Shown in pieces: positions 8,010 through 17,226 of a DNA stretch of 64,000 nucleotides (position 1 is the stretch's first letter; the number at the start of each line of letters is the position of its first letter). The stretch lies in the NCBI GenBank assembly GCA_001513145.1, contig LFSP01000037.1, positions 82,390-146,389 on the forward strand, in the 5' to 3' direction. The notes under the pieces were generated by a model. That model had not been told where the DNA came from and ran no database searches. It saw only the letters and a program-made list of their open reading frames with translations. This DNA comes from Clostridia bacterium DTU025. GTDB lineage: Bacteria > Bacillota > DTU025. A program made the position numbers and the translations under genes.

Positions 8010-9116
8010 TCAGCTGATCCCCTCCCTTGTCGCTTGGTCCGCAGCCCCGTGCCTTGCCAGCGCGGCCGCCCTCTCCACTATATCGGCCGCCTTCGGGACC
8101 ACTCCTCCGGTGGTGCCCAGGAAGTCCACTGGCGCGGCCCCTGCCACCGCGATCCTCACGTCGTCCACCATCTGGCCGAGGCTCATCTCCACGGTCAGCA
8201 CCGCCTTGACCTGCCTGGCCCTTTCGCCGAGCGCCTTGTACGGGAACGGCGACACCGTTATCGGCCTGAAGAGCCCCGCGCGCACGCCTGCCGTCCGGAG
8301 TTTCTCCACCGCCGATCTGCACACCCTTGACGTGGTGCCGTACGCCACCAGGAGCACCTCTGCGTCGTCCGTCCGCACCTCCTCGTAGCGCGTCTCGGCT
8401 GCCTCCGCCCTCTTGAACTGCTCCTGAAGCCGCAGGTTATGCTTGTAGAGCTCCTCGGGCTTGAGATAGATGGAGCTCACGATCCTTGGCGCGCGTCCGC
8501 CCCTGGCGCCGCGCGTGGCCCACTCCGGCTCCGGCCGCTGGGGTGCGTTTTCCGGCTCCGATCCCTCCGGGAAGCTCACGGGCTCCATCATCTGCCCCAG
8601 CACGCCGTCGCCCAGGATCATCACTGGAATGCGGTAACGCTCCGCCACGTCGTAGGCGCCAAGCGTTAGGTCGACCATCTCCTGTACCGACGCAGGGGCG
8701 TACACTATCAGGCGGTAGTCGCCATGCCCCCCGCCTTTCGTGGCCTGGAAATAGTCGCTCTGAGCCGGCGCGATGCCGCCGAGACCCGGTCCTCCCCTGA
8801 CCATGTTCACTATGAGACAGGGAAGCTGCGCCCCGGCCAGATACGAGATGCCTTCCTGTTTCAGACTGATCCCGGGGCTCGACGACGACGTCATCACCCT
8901 CGCCCCTGCCCCGGCCGCTCCGTACACCATGTTGATGGCCGCCACTTCGCTCTCGGCCTGCACGAAGGTGCCGCCCACCTCAGGCAGCCTGCGCGACATG
9001 TATTCCGGTATCTCGTTCTGCGGAGTGATGGGATACCCGAAGAAGAACCTGCATCCCGCCCTGATCGCAGCCTCCGCAACGGCCTCGTTGCCTTTGAAGA
9101 GCTTTCGTCCTGCCAT
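8010..9116 (-). CDS. 2-oxoacid:ferredoxin oxidoreductase, alpha subunit (VorB/KorA type)
   Basis: This alpha subunit contains the pyrimidine-binding and transketolase C-terminal domains of a 2-oxoacid:ferredoxin oxidoreductase. The 368-residue product begins KLFKGNEAVAEAAIRAGCRF and FFGYPITPQNEIPEYMS, the classic N-terminus, followed by ESEVAAINMVYGAAGAGARV and MTSSSSPGISLKQEGISYLA. A linker of about 25 charged and Gly residues (about 200-225) precedes the C-terminal domain (LLVAYGTTSRVCRSAVEKL). The ATG at 9116 has GAGGAGG upstream. In many Firmicutes this form is annotated as 3-methyl-2-oxobutanoate dehydrogenase (VorB). Its clustering with phosphotransbutyrylase and butyrate kinase supports a 2-oxoisovalerate-type substrate over 2-oxoglutarate, but this is inference. 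Confidence 0.94.
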   Translation of the reverse strand: MAGRKLFKGNEAVAEAAIRAGCRFFFGYPITPQNEIPEYMSRRLPEVGGTFVQAESEVAAINMVYGAAGAGARVMTSSSSPGISLKQEGISYLAGAQLPCLIVNMVRGGPGLGGIAPAQSDYFQATKGGGHGDYRLIVYAPASVQEMVDLTLGAYDVAERYRIPVMILGDGVLGQMMEPVSFPEGSEPENAPQRPEPEWATRGARGGRAPRIVSSIYLKPEELYKHNLRLQEQFKRAEAAETRYEEVRTDDAEVLLVAYGTTSRVCRSAVEKLRTAGVRAGLFRPITVSPFPYKALGERARQVKAVLTVEMSLGQMVDDVRIAVAGAAPVDFLGTTGGVVPKAADIVERAAALARHGAADQATREGIS

Positions 9117-9129
9117 GCGTCACGCCTCC

Positions 9130-9336
9130 TCAGGGTTTGAATACTTCGATGACGGCATCCGGGCACACTCGTCCGCAGATGCCGCACGAGATGCAGCTCG
9201 CCTCGTCAACGAGCTCGGCGGGGTGGTATCCCCTGGAGTTGATGCGGTCCGCCATGGCAAGCGCGCTCTTCGGGCAGAAGTGCACGCACAGCCCGCATCC
9301 CTTGCACTTGGCTTCGTCGATTACTACCTTCTTCAC
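9130..9336 (-). CDS. 2[4Fe-4S] ferredoxin, oxidoreductase delta-type subunit
   Basis: This 68-residue protein carries two CxxCxxCxxxC motifs, [12 protein letters not shown] and [12 protein letters not shown], and so should bind two [4Fe-4S] clusters. It is the delta-like electron-transfer subunit that accepts electrons from the alpha/beta/gamma enzyme and passes them to free ferredoxin. The GTG start at 9336 has a strong AGGAGG site 6 bases upstream. It lies 13 bases before the alpha-subunit gene and after the first butyrate kinase gene, within one operon. Confidence 0.95.
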   Translation of the reverse strand: MKKVVIDEAKCKGCGLCVHFCPKSALAMADRINSRGYHPAELVDEASCISCGICGRVCPDAVIEVFKP

Positions 9337-9358
9337 GGACTACCTCCTAACACCAGCC

Positions 9359-10474
9359 TCAGGCAGTACCCGAGGCGGAACTCGGGCGCGCCGACATCCT
9401 CTTCGGCCTCTCATGGCCGGCAAGCACCCTCAGGCCCGCCTCAGCCAGCGCCCGCATCTCCTCCTCGCCCGGGTACACCATCACTGGGGCAATGAACTTC
9501 ACGCGCTGGGAGATCCACTCCACCAGCCTCGAGCAGTGGGCCGCCCCTCCCGTCAGGACTATGGCGTCCACACGGCCAGCCAGCGCGCACGCCACCCTGC
9601 CGATCTCCTTGGCCACCTGGTAGGCCATGGCCTCAAGGCACAGTGCCGCGTGTTGGTCGCCGGCGTCGATGGCGGCATCGACATCCCTCAGGGAGTTCGT
9701 GCCCAGGTAGGCCACGAGCCCGCCCTTGCCGTTGATCAGCTTCAGGATCTCCTCCTTCGTGTACCTGCCAGAAAAACATAGCCGCACCAACCCAGTGGCG
9801 GGCAGCAGACCGGACCGCTCCGGCGAGAACGGACCCTCGCCCTTCAGGGCGTTTGCCACCTCCACCACCCGGCCGCGCCTGTGGCCGCCCACGCTGATGC
9901 CGCCGCCGAGGTGCGCCACGATGAGGTTGATCTCCTCGTACTTCTTGCCCAGGTCGGCGGCGGCCCGCCTGGCCACGGCCTTCTGGTTGAGGGCATGGAA
10001 GATGCACACCCTGGGCGCCTCCGGAAGGCCGGTGTACCTCGACACGTCGTCAAGCTCATCGGTGGTGACCGGATCCGCTATGAACGCCGGAATCCCCAAC
10101 GGCTCGGCCACCCTCCGCGCCAATAGCCCACCCAGGCTCGACGCGTGCCCACCACCTGATGAGCGAAGCAGCGACACCAGCTCCTCGTCCACCACGTAGG
10201 TGCCGCCCTCCGAGGGCGGAAGCACCCCGCCCCTTCCCATCACCGCGCTGAGCGACGACGGACGTATGCCGCTGGCCTCCAGGAACCGCATCACGTGCTC
10301 GTACCGGAGCTCCAGCTGATGGAAGATGCTGGGGAACTGCGCCAGCATCTCGGCGTCGTGGGCCAGGTTACGGGATGCCACCATCTCATCATCATTGAAG
10401 ACGGCTACCTTCGTCGAAGTGGAGCCGGGGTTGATGACCAGCTGAACGAACACCCGCGCCGTCTCCCCCTTCAC
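9359..10474 (-). CDS. buk: Butyrate kinase (copy 1, after ptb)
   Basis: Butyrate or branched-chain fatty acid kinase makes ATP and the free acid from acyl-phosphate, in the ASKHA fold shared with acetate kinase. The 371-residue product has the phosphate-1 loop LVINPGSTSTKVAVFNDD, then VMGRGGVLPPSEGGTYVVDE, VAHLGGGISVGGHRRGR, EGPFSPERSG and the adenosine motif IVLTGGAAHCSRLVEWI. The start is GTG at 10474 in a GTGA overlap with the ptb stop. The C-terminus carries a short basic/Ser tail. Two butyrate kinase genes flank ptb in this operon (see 11364-12479); this one keeps the longer family-typical N-terminal motif. Substrates may include isobutyryl-, isovaleryl- and butyryl-phosphate. Confidence 0.95.
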   Translation of the reverse strand: MKGETARVFVQLVINPGSTSTKVAVFNDDEMVASRNLAHDAEMLAQFPSIFHQLELRYEHVMRFLEASGIRPSSLSAVMGRGGVLPPSEGGTYVVDEELVSLLRSSGGGHASSLGGLLARRVAEPLGIPAFIADPVTTDELDDVSRYTGLPEAPRVCIFHALNQKAVARRAAADLGKKYEEINLIVAHLGGGISVGGHRRGRVVEVANALKGEGPFSPERSGLLPATGLVRLCFSGRYTKEEILKLINGKGGLVAYLGTNSLRDVDAAIDAGDQHAALCLEAMAYQVAKEIGRVACALAGRVDAIVLTGGAAHCSRLVEWISQRVKFIAPVMVYPGEEEMRALAEAGLRVLAGHERPKRMSARPSSASGTA

Positions 10475-11367
10475 GACGCCACTATGGCAAGCGCCAGCGA
10501 AAGCATGCGCGCCCTGGGCGAGTCAGACCTGGACGTTAGCACCACCGGGGCCCGCGCCCCCGCGATGACGGCGGCCGTGTCCACGTCACCGAAGTACACC
10601 ATGGTCTTGTAGATCACGTTTCCCGCGGCGATGTCAGGCGCCAGCAGTATGTCGGCCCTGCCAGCCACAGGCCCGCCCACGCCCTTATGCCTGGCGGACT
10701 CCATCGACACGGCATTGTCAAGCCCCAGCGGCCCGTCGACGATGCAGCCCTTGATCTGCTTGCGGTCGGACATCTTAGCCAGCGCTGCCGCCTCGATGGT
10801 CTCAGGCATGTCCGGGTTCACCGTCTCCACCGCCGCGACACAGGCAACCTTCGGCTCGGCATTGCCCAGCCTGTGCGCTACGTCCACCGCGTTCTGTATT
10901 ATCTGAACCTTCTGTTCCAGCGTCGGCGCTATGTTCATGGCCCCGTCGGTCAGGTATATCATCCTGTCGTACCGGGGGTTCTTGAACACGGCCACGTGGC
11001 TGAGGAGCCTGTTGGTGCGCAGTCCGATCTCCTTGTCAAGCACCGCCCTGAGGAAGTCGGCGGTGGGCACCAGGCCCTTCATCAGGATCCCCGCCTCGCC
11101 CGAGCTCACCTTGGCCACTGCCTTCCGCGCCGCCTGAGCGGGGTCGGGCTCGTGGACGATCTCAACTCCTGACAGGTCAAGGCCGATCTCGGCAGCCATG
11201 GCGTTCACCTGGGCCTCATCGCCCACCAGGACGAACCTGCCCATGCCCTCCGCCTGGGCCATGCCCACAGCCTCCAGCACTTCCTTGTCGTGAGCCGCTG
11301 CCACCGCCACCTTCGCCTCTGACCGCGCCTTGGCCTGACTAATCAGTTCAACGAAATCGGTGATCAT
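10471..11367 (-). CDS. ptb: Phosphate butyryltransferase (phosphotransbutyrylase)
   Basis: This enzyme swaps CoA for phosphate on butyryl- or branched-chain acyl-CoA, giving the acyl-phosphate used by butyrate kinase. The 298-residue product begins MITDFVELISQAKARSEAKV, fits the phosphate acetyl/butyryltransferase fold, and contains GEAGILMKGLVPTADFLRAV, RLLSHVAVFKNPRYDR, YLTDGAMNIAPTLEQKVQII and the nucleotide-binding region ADILLAPDIAAGNVIYKTMV. A longer frame extends upstream, but the ATG at 11367 overlaps the copy-2 kinase stop (ATGA) and fits family length. Its own stop overlaps the copy-1 kinase start (GTGA). Together these overlaps show three translationally coupled genes. Confidence 0.96.
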   Translation of the reverse strand: MITDFVELISQAKARSEAKVAVAAAHDKEVLEAVGMAQAEGMGRFVLVGDEAQVNAMAAEIGLDLSGVEIVHEPDPAQAARKAVAKVSSGEAGILMKGLVPTADFLRAVLDKEIGLRTNRLLSHVAVFKNPRYDRMIYLTDGAMNIAPTLEQKVQIIQNAVDVAHRLGNAEPKVACVAAVETVNPDMPETIEAAALAKMSDRKQIKGCIVDGPLGLDNAVSMESARHKGVGGPVAGRADILLAPDIAAGNVIYKTMVYFGDVDTAAVIAGARAPVVLTSRSDSPRARMLSLALAIVAS

Positions 11368-12479
11368 CGCGGTTCCCCTCCTACAACAGCAGAATAGTCT
11401 TTGGCCTCTTCCAGCCCGTTCAGCACACGCAGCGCCCCCATGGCCAGCGCCTGCATCTCGTTCTCCCCGGGATACACGTAAACCGGAGCGATGAAACGGC
11501 AACGCTCGGTGACGTAATCCACAAGGCGCTGCCAGTGTGCCAGCCCGCCCGTGATGGCCACGGCGTCCACGTTGCCGCTGAGCACAGCTGCCATGGCTCC
11601 GATCTCCTTGGCTATACCGTAGAACATGGCCTCAGCCACCCGAAGCGCGTGTTCGTCGCCTTCTTGGATCATCCGCTCCACGTCACGGGCGTCAGCGGTG
11701 CCCAGGTGCGCCTTGAGCCCGGAGGCCCTGGTGAGCCTGTGTATGAGCTGGTCCTCAGTGTACTTGCCGGAGAAGCACATGTCCACTATCACGCTTGCGC
11801 AGATGGATCCCGCTCGCTCCGGCGAGAACGGACCCTCGTCATCGGCCCCGTTCACGTCCACCATCCTGCCGGCCCGCACCGCTGCGATGGAGATGCCGCT
11901 GCCCAGGTGGGCAACGACCATGTTGAGGTCCTGAAGGTCACGCCCCAGCTCCTGAGCCACCCTGTGGGCGGTGCTGCGAACTGACAGGGCGTGCAGCCGC
12001 GACTGTCGGGGCACTTGAGGCAGGCCTGAAAGGCGCGCCTCAGGGTCGAACTCGTCAACAGTGATGGGATCAAGGAGGTATGCCCGAATGCCCAGACGCC
12101 GGGCGATGTTGAAAGCGATCGGCGGGGAGAAGTTCGCCGCGTGATGCAGCGCCGGACGATGCAGCAGGTCATCCACCACCCTCTCGTCGATGAGGTATAC
12201 GCCGCCAGGCATTGACCTGAGGGCCCCTCCCCGGGCCACCACGGCGCACAGCCGTTCCGGCGCCTCGTCATGCTTCGCCAGGCAGTCCTCTACGGCGGCC
12301 GTCCTGAACCTTAGGTGCTCCTCTGGACTGGTCAGTGGGGCCAGCTCATCCGGCAAGTGCTCAAGCGTTTCAGACCACACCACGTTCTCGTCGTTATACA
12401 CGGCCAGCTTGGTCGAAGCTGACCCGGTGTTTATCACCAGGATTCGATGCCCGGCCCTGGCAGGGCTCAAGGGCCTCAC
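11364..12479 (-). CDS. buk: Butyrate kinase (copy 2, first gene of operon)
   Basis: This is a second butyrate/branched-chain fatty acid kinase, 371 residues. It has ILVINTGSASTKLAVYNDEN, VVARGGALRSMPGGVYLIDE, VAHLGSGISIAAVRAGRMVD, EGPFSPERAG and VAITGGLAHWQRLVDYVTER, so all ASKHA signature regions are kept and it should be active. It has clearly diverged from copy 1, so this is not a recent duplication. The GTG start at 12479 has only a weak AAAGG site. It is the first gene of an operon running through ptb, buk copy 1, ferredoxin and the oxidoreductase. A short dyad (12504-12517) lies about 25 bases upstream and may be an operator. Confidence 0.94.
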   Translation of the reverse strand: MRPLSPARAGHRILVINTGSASTKLAVYNDENVVWSETLEHLPDELAPLTSPEEHLRFRTAAVEDCLAKHDEAPERLCAVVARGGALRSMPGGVYLIDERVVDDLLHRPALHHAANFSPPIAFNIARRLGIRAYLLDPITVDEFDPEARLSGLPQVPRQSRLHALSVRSTAHRVAQELGRDLQDLNMVVAHLGSGISIAAVRAGRMVDVNGADDEGPFSPERAGSICASVIVDMCFSGKYTEDQLIHRLTRASGLKAHLGTADARDVERMIQEGDEHALRVAEAMFYGIAKEIGAMAAVLSGNVDAVAITGGLAHWQRLVDYVTERCRFIAPVYVYPGENEMQALAMGALRVLNGLEEAKDYSAVVGGEPR

Positions 12480-12503
12480 CGCCTTTCGTCGTCACGCATG
12501 CAC

Positions 12504-12517
12504 AGAATCTATATTCT
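12504..12517. promoter_or_regulatory. Short inverted repeat upstream of the butyrate kinase operon
   Basis: AGAATCTATATTCT is a dyad with 5-bp arms and a 4-base centre, 25 bases upstream of the GTG start. It is AT-rich in a GC-rich context, as an operator or part of a promoter would be. It does not match the CodY consensus, and I found no well-spaced -35/-10 pair or sigma-54 -24/-12 element here. Confidence 0.3.
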
Positions 12518-12552
12518 ACTCCGCCGCACAAACTCCCTTCACAAATGAGAAT

Positions 12553-12571
12553 AGCCGGAGCAAGTCCGGCT
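12553..12571 (-). terminator. Hairpin after pnp, weak terminator
   Basis: AGCCGGA and TCCGGCT form a perfect 7-bp stem with a 5-base loop, 36 bases after the pnp stop. On the minus strand it is followed by ATTCTCATTTG, only moderately U-rich. It is likely to end or trim the rpsO-pnp transcript ahead of the fermentation operon. Confidence 0.5.
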
Positions 12572-12606
12572 GTTGCACATCGTTTCAGTATGCTGTTTTT
12601 CCGGCG

Positions 12607-14814
12607 CTACCTGCGGAACCGACCGCCAGGTCCTCCAGGCCGCTTCGGACCGCCCGGGCTGGACGAACGCGGGCCGCCTGGGCCTCCAGTCCTCGGAGGC
12701 CTGCCGGGCGCTCCGTCGCCAAGCCCCTCTGGCTTCGGAAGCAGGTCCTTGCGGGAGAGGTTTATCCTCCCTTGGCTGTCGATCTCGCATACTCTCACCG
12801 TGACCTCGTCTCCGACGTTCAGCACGTCCTCGACGGAGTTCACCCTTTCCCAAGAAAGCTGCGAGATGTGCACCAGACCTTCCTTGCCAGGCAAGATCTC
12901 CACGAAGGCGCCGAAAGGCATTATCCTGCTGACCCTGCCGGTGTACACCTCTCCGGCCTGCGGGTCGTGCACCAGTTCCATGATCATGCCCACGGCCTTC
13001 TTCGCCATCTCCTCGTTGGTCGACGCAATGAACACACGGCCGTCGTCCTCGATGTCGATCTTGGTTCCGGTGGCGTCGATGATCTTGCGGATCATCTTGC
13101 CTCCAGGGCCGATCACGTCCCTGATCTTGTCGGGGTCGATGGTGATGGTGAGCATCCTGGGCGCGTAAGGCGACAGCTCAGGCCTGGGCGCAGGCAGGGT
13201 CTCCAGCATCCTGCCGAGGATGAAGAGCCGTCCCCTGCGAGCCTGCTCCAGAGCTTCCTCAAGTATCTCCCTGGAGATGCCCTTGACCTTGATGTCCATC
13301 TGGATGGCGGTCACCCCGTCAGTGGTGCCGGCCACCTTGAAGTCCATGTCGCCCAGATGGTCCTCGATGCCCTGGATATCCGTGAGGATGGTGAAGTTGT
13401 CCCCGTACTTCACCAGACCCATGGCCACTCCGGCTACGGGCTTGCGAATGGGCACGCCTGCGTCCATCAGCGCCAGGGTGCTGCCGCATACCGATGCCTG
13501 GCTCGTGGATCCGTTGGATTCGATGGTCTCCGTCACCAGCCTTATGGTGTACGGGAACTCCTCCTCCGGCGGGATCATCGGCAGCAACGCGCGTTCAGCC
13601 AGCGCGCCGTGGCCGATCTCCCTGCGACCAGGCCCCCTCATGGGCCTGACCTCACCGACGCTGTAGCCAGGGAAGTTGTAGTGATGCATGTAGCGCTTGG
13701 ACTCAATGAGCCCGAGATCGTCGATGATCTGCATGTCGCCGACGGCACCCAGCGTGCACGCGGTTATCACCTGAGTCTGGCCCCTACGGAACATGGCGGA
13801 TCCGTGCACCCGCGGCAGGATTCCAACCTCGCAGGTAATGGGCCGGATCTCATCCAGGGCCCTGCCGTCAGGCCTGACGTGCTCTACCGTGATCATGCGG
13901 CGCACGATCTCCTTGAGCATATCATCGAGGACGGCGCCGATGTCCTTGACAGGCACCTCTTCCCCCATGAGCTCGGCGAAATGCGCCAGGGTTTCCTCCC
14001 TCACGGCGTCAAGCCTCTGCTCTCGCTCCACCTTGTCGGGGTTGCGTACAGCCTGCTCCAGGCGCTCATAGGCGAACTCCCTGACCTTCTGAGCCAGATC
14101 CGGATCGGGCTGGAAGATCTTGAACTCGCGTTTCGGCACCCCAACGGCCTCGATGATGGTCCTCTGGAACTCGATGATTCGCTTGATCTCCTCGTGGCCG
14201 AACATGATCGCCTCGAGGACCTTGCTCTCAGGCAGCTCGTTGGCGCCAGCCTCCACCATCAGCACCGCGTCGTATGTACCGGCAACCACCAGCGACAGGC
14301 TGGACTTCTCGGTCTGCTCGGCGTCGGGGTTCAGCACCAGCTCCCCGTCGACCAATCCCACCTTCACGCCGGCGATGGGGCCCTCGAACGGTATGTCGGA
14401 GATACACAGGGCCACCGACGCCCCATTCATGGCCAGCACAGATGGCTCGACCCCAGGCTCCACCGACATCACCGTGGCGACCACCTGAACGTCGTTGCGG
14501 AAGCCCTGAGGGAACAGCGGCCTGATGGGCCTGTCGATCTGCCGCGCCGCCAGGATCGCAGCCTCGCTGGGCCGTCCTTCCCTCTTGATGAACCCTCCGG
14601 GGATCTTGCCCACGGCGTACAGGCGCTCCTCGTAGTCCACCAGCAGAGGGAAGAAGTCTATGCCCTCCCTGGGCTCACGGGAAGCTGTGGCCGTGACCAA
14701 CACCACGGTCTCTCCGTATCTGCACAGCACCGAGCCACCGGCCTGCTGCGCATAGTGGCCCGTCTCGAACACGAGCTTACGTCCGGCCACAGTTGTTTCG
14801 AAAACTTGATGCAT
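12607..14814 (-). CDS. pnp: Polyribonucleotide nucleotidyltransferase (PNPase)
   Basis: PNPase degrades RNA 3' to 5' by phosphorolysis and is a core part of RNA turnover. The 735-residue product is complete: two RNase PH-like domains (about 1-210 and 310-540) joined by a helical domain, then a KH domain ([20 protein letters not shown], about 560-580) and an S1 domain (about 620-690, with [20 protein letters not shown]). Active-site regions [15 protein letters not shown] and the preceding MRGPGRREI are present. The C-terminal 35 or so residues are a Gly/Pro/Arg-rich tail that may aid RNA binding. The ATG at 14814 follows rpsO by 91 bases, the standard rpsO-pnp order. Confidence 0.98.
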   Translation of the reverse strand: MHQVFETTVAGRKLVFETGHYAQQAGGSVLCRYGETVVLVTATASREPREGIDFFPLLVDYEERLYAVGKIPGGFIKREGRPSEAAILAARQIDRPIRPLFPQGFRNDVQVVATVMSVEPGVEPSVLAMNGASVALCISDIPFEGPIAGVKVGLVDGELVLNPDAEQTEKSSLSLVVAGTYDAVLMVEAGANELPESKVLEAIMFGHEEIKRIIEFQRTIIEAVGVPKREFKIFQPDPDLAQKVREFAYERLEQAVRNPDKVEREQRLDAVREETLAHFAELMGEEVPVKDIGAVLDDMLKEIVRRMITVEHVRPDGRALDEIRPITCEVGILPRVHGSAMFRRGQTQVITACTLGAVGDMQIIDDLGLIESKRYMHHYNFPGYSVGEVRPMRGPGRREIGHGALAERALLPMIPPEEEFPYTIRLVTETIESNGSTSQASVCGSTLALMDAGVPIRKPVAGVAMGLVKYGDNFTILTDIQGIEDHLGDMDFKVAGTTDGVTAIQMDIKVKGISREILEEALEQARRGRLFILGRMLETLPAPRPELSPYAPRMLTITIDPDKIRDVIGPGGKMIRKIIDATGTKIDIEDDGRVFIASTNEEMAKKAVGMIMELVHDPQAGEVYTGRVSRIMPFGAFVEILPGKEGLVHISQLSWERVNSVEDVLNVGDEVTVRVCEIDSQGRINLSRKDLLPKPEGLGDGAPGRPPRTGGPGGPRSSSPGGPKRPGGPGGRFRR

Positions 14815-14865
14815 CTAGTCACCTACCTTCTTGTGATAGCGGGTTTCAGTGCGAGTGCAAGCACA

Positions 14866-14892
14866 GAGAGCGGGACCGCATCGCCCGCTCTC
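14866..14892 (-). terminator. Hairpin between rpsO and pnp
   Basis: GAGAGCGGG and CCCGCTCTC form a perfect 9-bp stem around a 9-base loop, 13 bases after the rpsO stop. There is no U-run on the minus strand. It is more likely an RNA-processing or stability structure, as is known between rpsO and pnp in other bacteria, than a full intrinsic terminator. Confidence 0.5.
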
Positions 14893-14905
14893 ACCCATAA
14901 CGTAC

Positions 14906-15175
14906 CTACTTCCGCAGACCGAGCTGGTCGATGATGACCCTGTACCTCTGGATGTCGGTCTTCTTCAGGTAATCCAGCAGAGCTCTGCGGCGTCCGACCA
15001 TCTTGAGAAGCCCGCGGCGCGAATGGTGGTCCTTCTTGTGCACCCTTAGGTGCTCCGTCAGGTAGTTTATCCGTTCGGTCAAGATAGCCACCTGAACCTC
15101 GGGCGAACCGGTGTCGGTATCGTGGATGCGGTACTGGTCAATGATTTCTCTCTTGCGTTCCTGGTTAAGAGCCAT
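14906..15175 (-). CDS. rpsO: 30S ribosomal protein S15
   Basis: S15 is a primary 16S rRNA-binding protein of the small-subunit platform. The 89-residue product has the full family length and ends DQLGLRK. Recognisable segments are [19 protein letters not shown] and [20 protein letters not shown]. The ATG at 15175 has CAGGAGG 8 bases upstream. The 114-base leader after ribF contains complementary GACCCCT and AAGGGGC tracts and a TTACC/GGTAA pair near 15205-15240. These could form the S15 autoregulatory structure known from other rpsO leaders, but that is a guess from pairing potential only. Confidence 0.98.
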   Translation of the reverse strand: MALNQERKREIIDQYRIHDTDTGSPEVQVAILTERINYLTEHLRVHKKDHHSRRGLLKMVGRRRALLDYLKKTDIQRYRVIIDQLGLRK

Positions 15176-15289
15176 CGTGTGTACCTCCTGTCAGGTAATT
15201 GCCCCTTACCAAGAAGACCGTCGGAGGGGTCGGTAATCGTAGTAAAGGGTTGGCAAGCTATTCGGAACCTATGCGCCAGCTTGCGATGT

Positions 15290-16270
15290 TCATTCTAGCA
15301 TACGCCCTTGGAGCTGTAAACCGGCGCCGCAGGCGTCCGAGCCCACAAGCTCCACGGCGCGTACGATGTCGGCACGTATCTGAGCCACCAGCTCCGCCCG
15401 GTCGGAGAAGACCATCTCAGGGCGGAGGCGCTGGACGAACTGCACCGTCATGCGCTGGTTGTGGAAATCGCCGCTGGCCCCCACCAGGTGAGCCTCGACG
15501 CGCACCCCGCGGGCCTCATCGGAGAAGGTCGGCCTTGTGCCTATGTTGCACACTGCTGGCCAGTGCGCCCCATCCTGCGTGCGCACAACACAGGCGTACA
15601 CGCCTCTCGCCGGAAGGGCAATGCCCTTCGCGGTTCGCAGGTTCGCGGTGGGGATGCCCATGCCCGCGCCCACGCCCCGACCGTGCTCCACCACGCCGTC
15701 GACGGCATGGGGCCTGCCCAGCATTCGCGCGGCCCTCTCCACATCGCCCAGCGCCACCGCCTCCCGTATGGCGGTGCTTGACACGGGAACACCGTCCACC
15801 TTGACCTGGGGGACCACCGTGACACCGAATCCAAGCTCAACGCCGAGCTGCACCAGAAGGACCGGGGTTCCCTGGCCCATGCGCCCGAAGGTGTAGTCAT
15901 ATCCCACCACCACGTGCTCGGCTCCCAACTGCTCCGCCAGGACAGCTCTGGCGAACTCCTGCGGCGAGCAGGCGGCGAACTCAGGCTCGAAGCGGCGCAC
16001 CACCACCTGGTCCACCCCGGCCTCCTCGAAGAGCTCCAGCTTCCTCTGCAGCGAAACAAGGTACAGCGGCCGCCTCTGGGGTGCCAGCACCTCGATGGGG
16101 TTGACATCGAACGTGAAGGCTCCGGCGGGCAACCCCTTCTCCCGCGCCTGCCGCTGCGCCGCCCTGAGTAGCGCCACGTGCCCTCTGTGCACGCCGTCGA
16201 AGGTGCCCAGCGCCCATACGGCGCGCGGAGTCACCGAACCCAGCCCTTCACTTGCGAAAACGATGTTCAT
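15290..16270 (-). CDS. ribF: Bifunctional riboflavin kinase / FAD synthetase
   Basis: RibF converts riboflavin to FMN and then FAD. The N-terminal adenylyltransferase domain (about 1-185) has the nucleotidyltransferase motif ALGTFDGVHRGHVALL and VPVSSTAIREAVALGDV. The C-terminal kinase domain (about 185-310) has GRGVGAGMGIPTANL, CNIGTRPTF and VEAHLVG. Length 326 is slightly longer than usual through the C-terminal tail. The ATG at 16270 overlaps the truB stop (ATGA), so translation is coupled, and truB-ribF-rpsO-pnp is the standard order. Confidence 0.97.
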   Translation of the reverse strand: MNIVFASEGLGSVTPRAVWALGTFDGVHRGHVALLRAAQRQAREKGLPAGAFTFDVNPIEVLAPQRRPLYLVSLQRKLELFEEAGVDQVVVRRFEPEFAACSPQEFARAVLAEQLGAEHVVVGYDYTFGRMGQGTPVLLVQLGVELGFGVTVVPQVKVDGVPVSSTAIREAVALGDVERAARMLGRPHAVDGVVEHGRGVGAGMGIPTANLRTAKGIALPARGVYACVVRTQDGAHWPAVCNIGTRPTFSDEARGVRVEAHLVGASGDFHNQRMTVQFVQRLRPEMVFSDRAELVAQIRADIVRAVELVGSDACGAGLQLQGRMLE

Positions 16271-17226
16271 GAGCCCTCAGCCTCTCTCCCCAGAACCACC
16301 TTGGGATGCAGCGCAACTCCGTCGTCGCACGCGGCTCCCCCAGGCTCGGCCCATGCCACTGCCGCCAGACTGCCGTCAGGGTCAAACAGCGCCGTCCAGC
16401 CGCGGCCGCTGGCACCGGCGCCCGTGACCCTGCCTGCGTCGGCACGTATGACGTTGCCGTTCAGCGCCCTGACGGTCTCCAAGTCGTTCATCATCAGTCG
16501 AGGCAGGTGCGCCACCCCTCTCGCCATGGGATGCAGCACTGCCCCGTAATCCGCTGTCTCTGCGGCCGCGGCCACGGCTTCGATGGTGGCGCATTCCTCA
16601 AGCGAGAAGCCTGAGGCTCTGGTACGCACCAGGCTGCCCATGTGGCCCGGCACTCCCAGGGACGCGCAGATGTCTTCGCACAGAGTTCGTATGTACGTGC
16701 CTTTCGAGCACTCCACGGCGATCCGCACCGACGAGCCACTGACGATAGGCTCAGGCCAGGCATCCAGGTCCACAGGGACGATGCCGTACACGGTGACTCT
16801 CCTGGCCTCGCGCTCCACGGTGATGCCCTCCCTGGCAAGCTCGTAGAGGCGTCGGCCCTCGTAGTGCACGGCGGATACCATGGGAGGAACCTGCATGATC
16901 TCGCCGGTGAACTTATGTAAGGCATCGACGACCGCCTCACGGGGGATGGTGAACCCGTCCATCCGCGCCACCACCTGGCCGTGGGAGTCGCCGGTGGTGG
17001 TGGCGGAGCCGAATACGATCTCAGCCTCGTACGCCTTGGGCATGTCCATCAGGAACCTGGAAAGCCGCGTGGCCCTGCCCAGGCACAACACCAGCACGCC
17101 TGTGGCCTCAGGGTCCAGCGTGCCGGTGTGACCCACGCTGCGCTCTCGCGTGAGCCTGCGCACCCTGGCCACCACGTCGTGGGACGTGAAGCCTGCCGGC
17201 TTGTAAAGGGCCATCAGTCCGTCCAC
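16267..17226 (-). CDS. truB: tRNA pseudouridine(55) synthase
   Basis: TruB makes the universal pseudouridine at position 55 of the tRNA T-loop. The 319-residue product begins MDGLMALYKPAGFTSHDVV, with GHTGTLDPEATGVLVLCLG containing the catalytic Asp (about residue 38). KGTYIRTLCEDI and a C-terminal PUA-like region follow. Two starts are possible: GTG at 17226, with GGGAGG 10 bases upstream and an N-terminus aligning with other TruB proteins, and an ATG at 17214 that touches the nrnA stop but lacks a ribosome site. I prefer the GTG. The stop overlaps ribF by 4 bases. Confidence 0.96.
   Translation of the reverse strand: MDGLMALYKPAGFTSHDVVARVRRLTRERSVGHTGTLDPEATGVLVLCLGRATRLSRFLMDMPKAYEAEIVFGSATTTGDSHGQVVARMDGFTIPREAVVDALHKFTGEIMQVPPMVSAVHYEGRRLYELAREGITVEREARRVTVYGIVPVDLDAWPEPIVSGSSVRIAVECSKGTYIRTLCEDICASLGVPGHMGSLVRTRASGFSLEECATIEAVAAAAETADYGAVLHPMARGVAHLPRLMMNDLETVRALNGNVIRADAGRVTGAGASGRGWTALFDPDGSLAAVAWAEPGGAACDDGVALHPKVVLGREAEGS

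Noticed and set aside
12190-14934. 914-codon open frame on the plus strand opposite pnp
   Set aside because: It is the antisense shadow of GC-rich pnp codons, lacks family resemblance, and pnp on the other strand is unmistakable.
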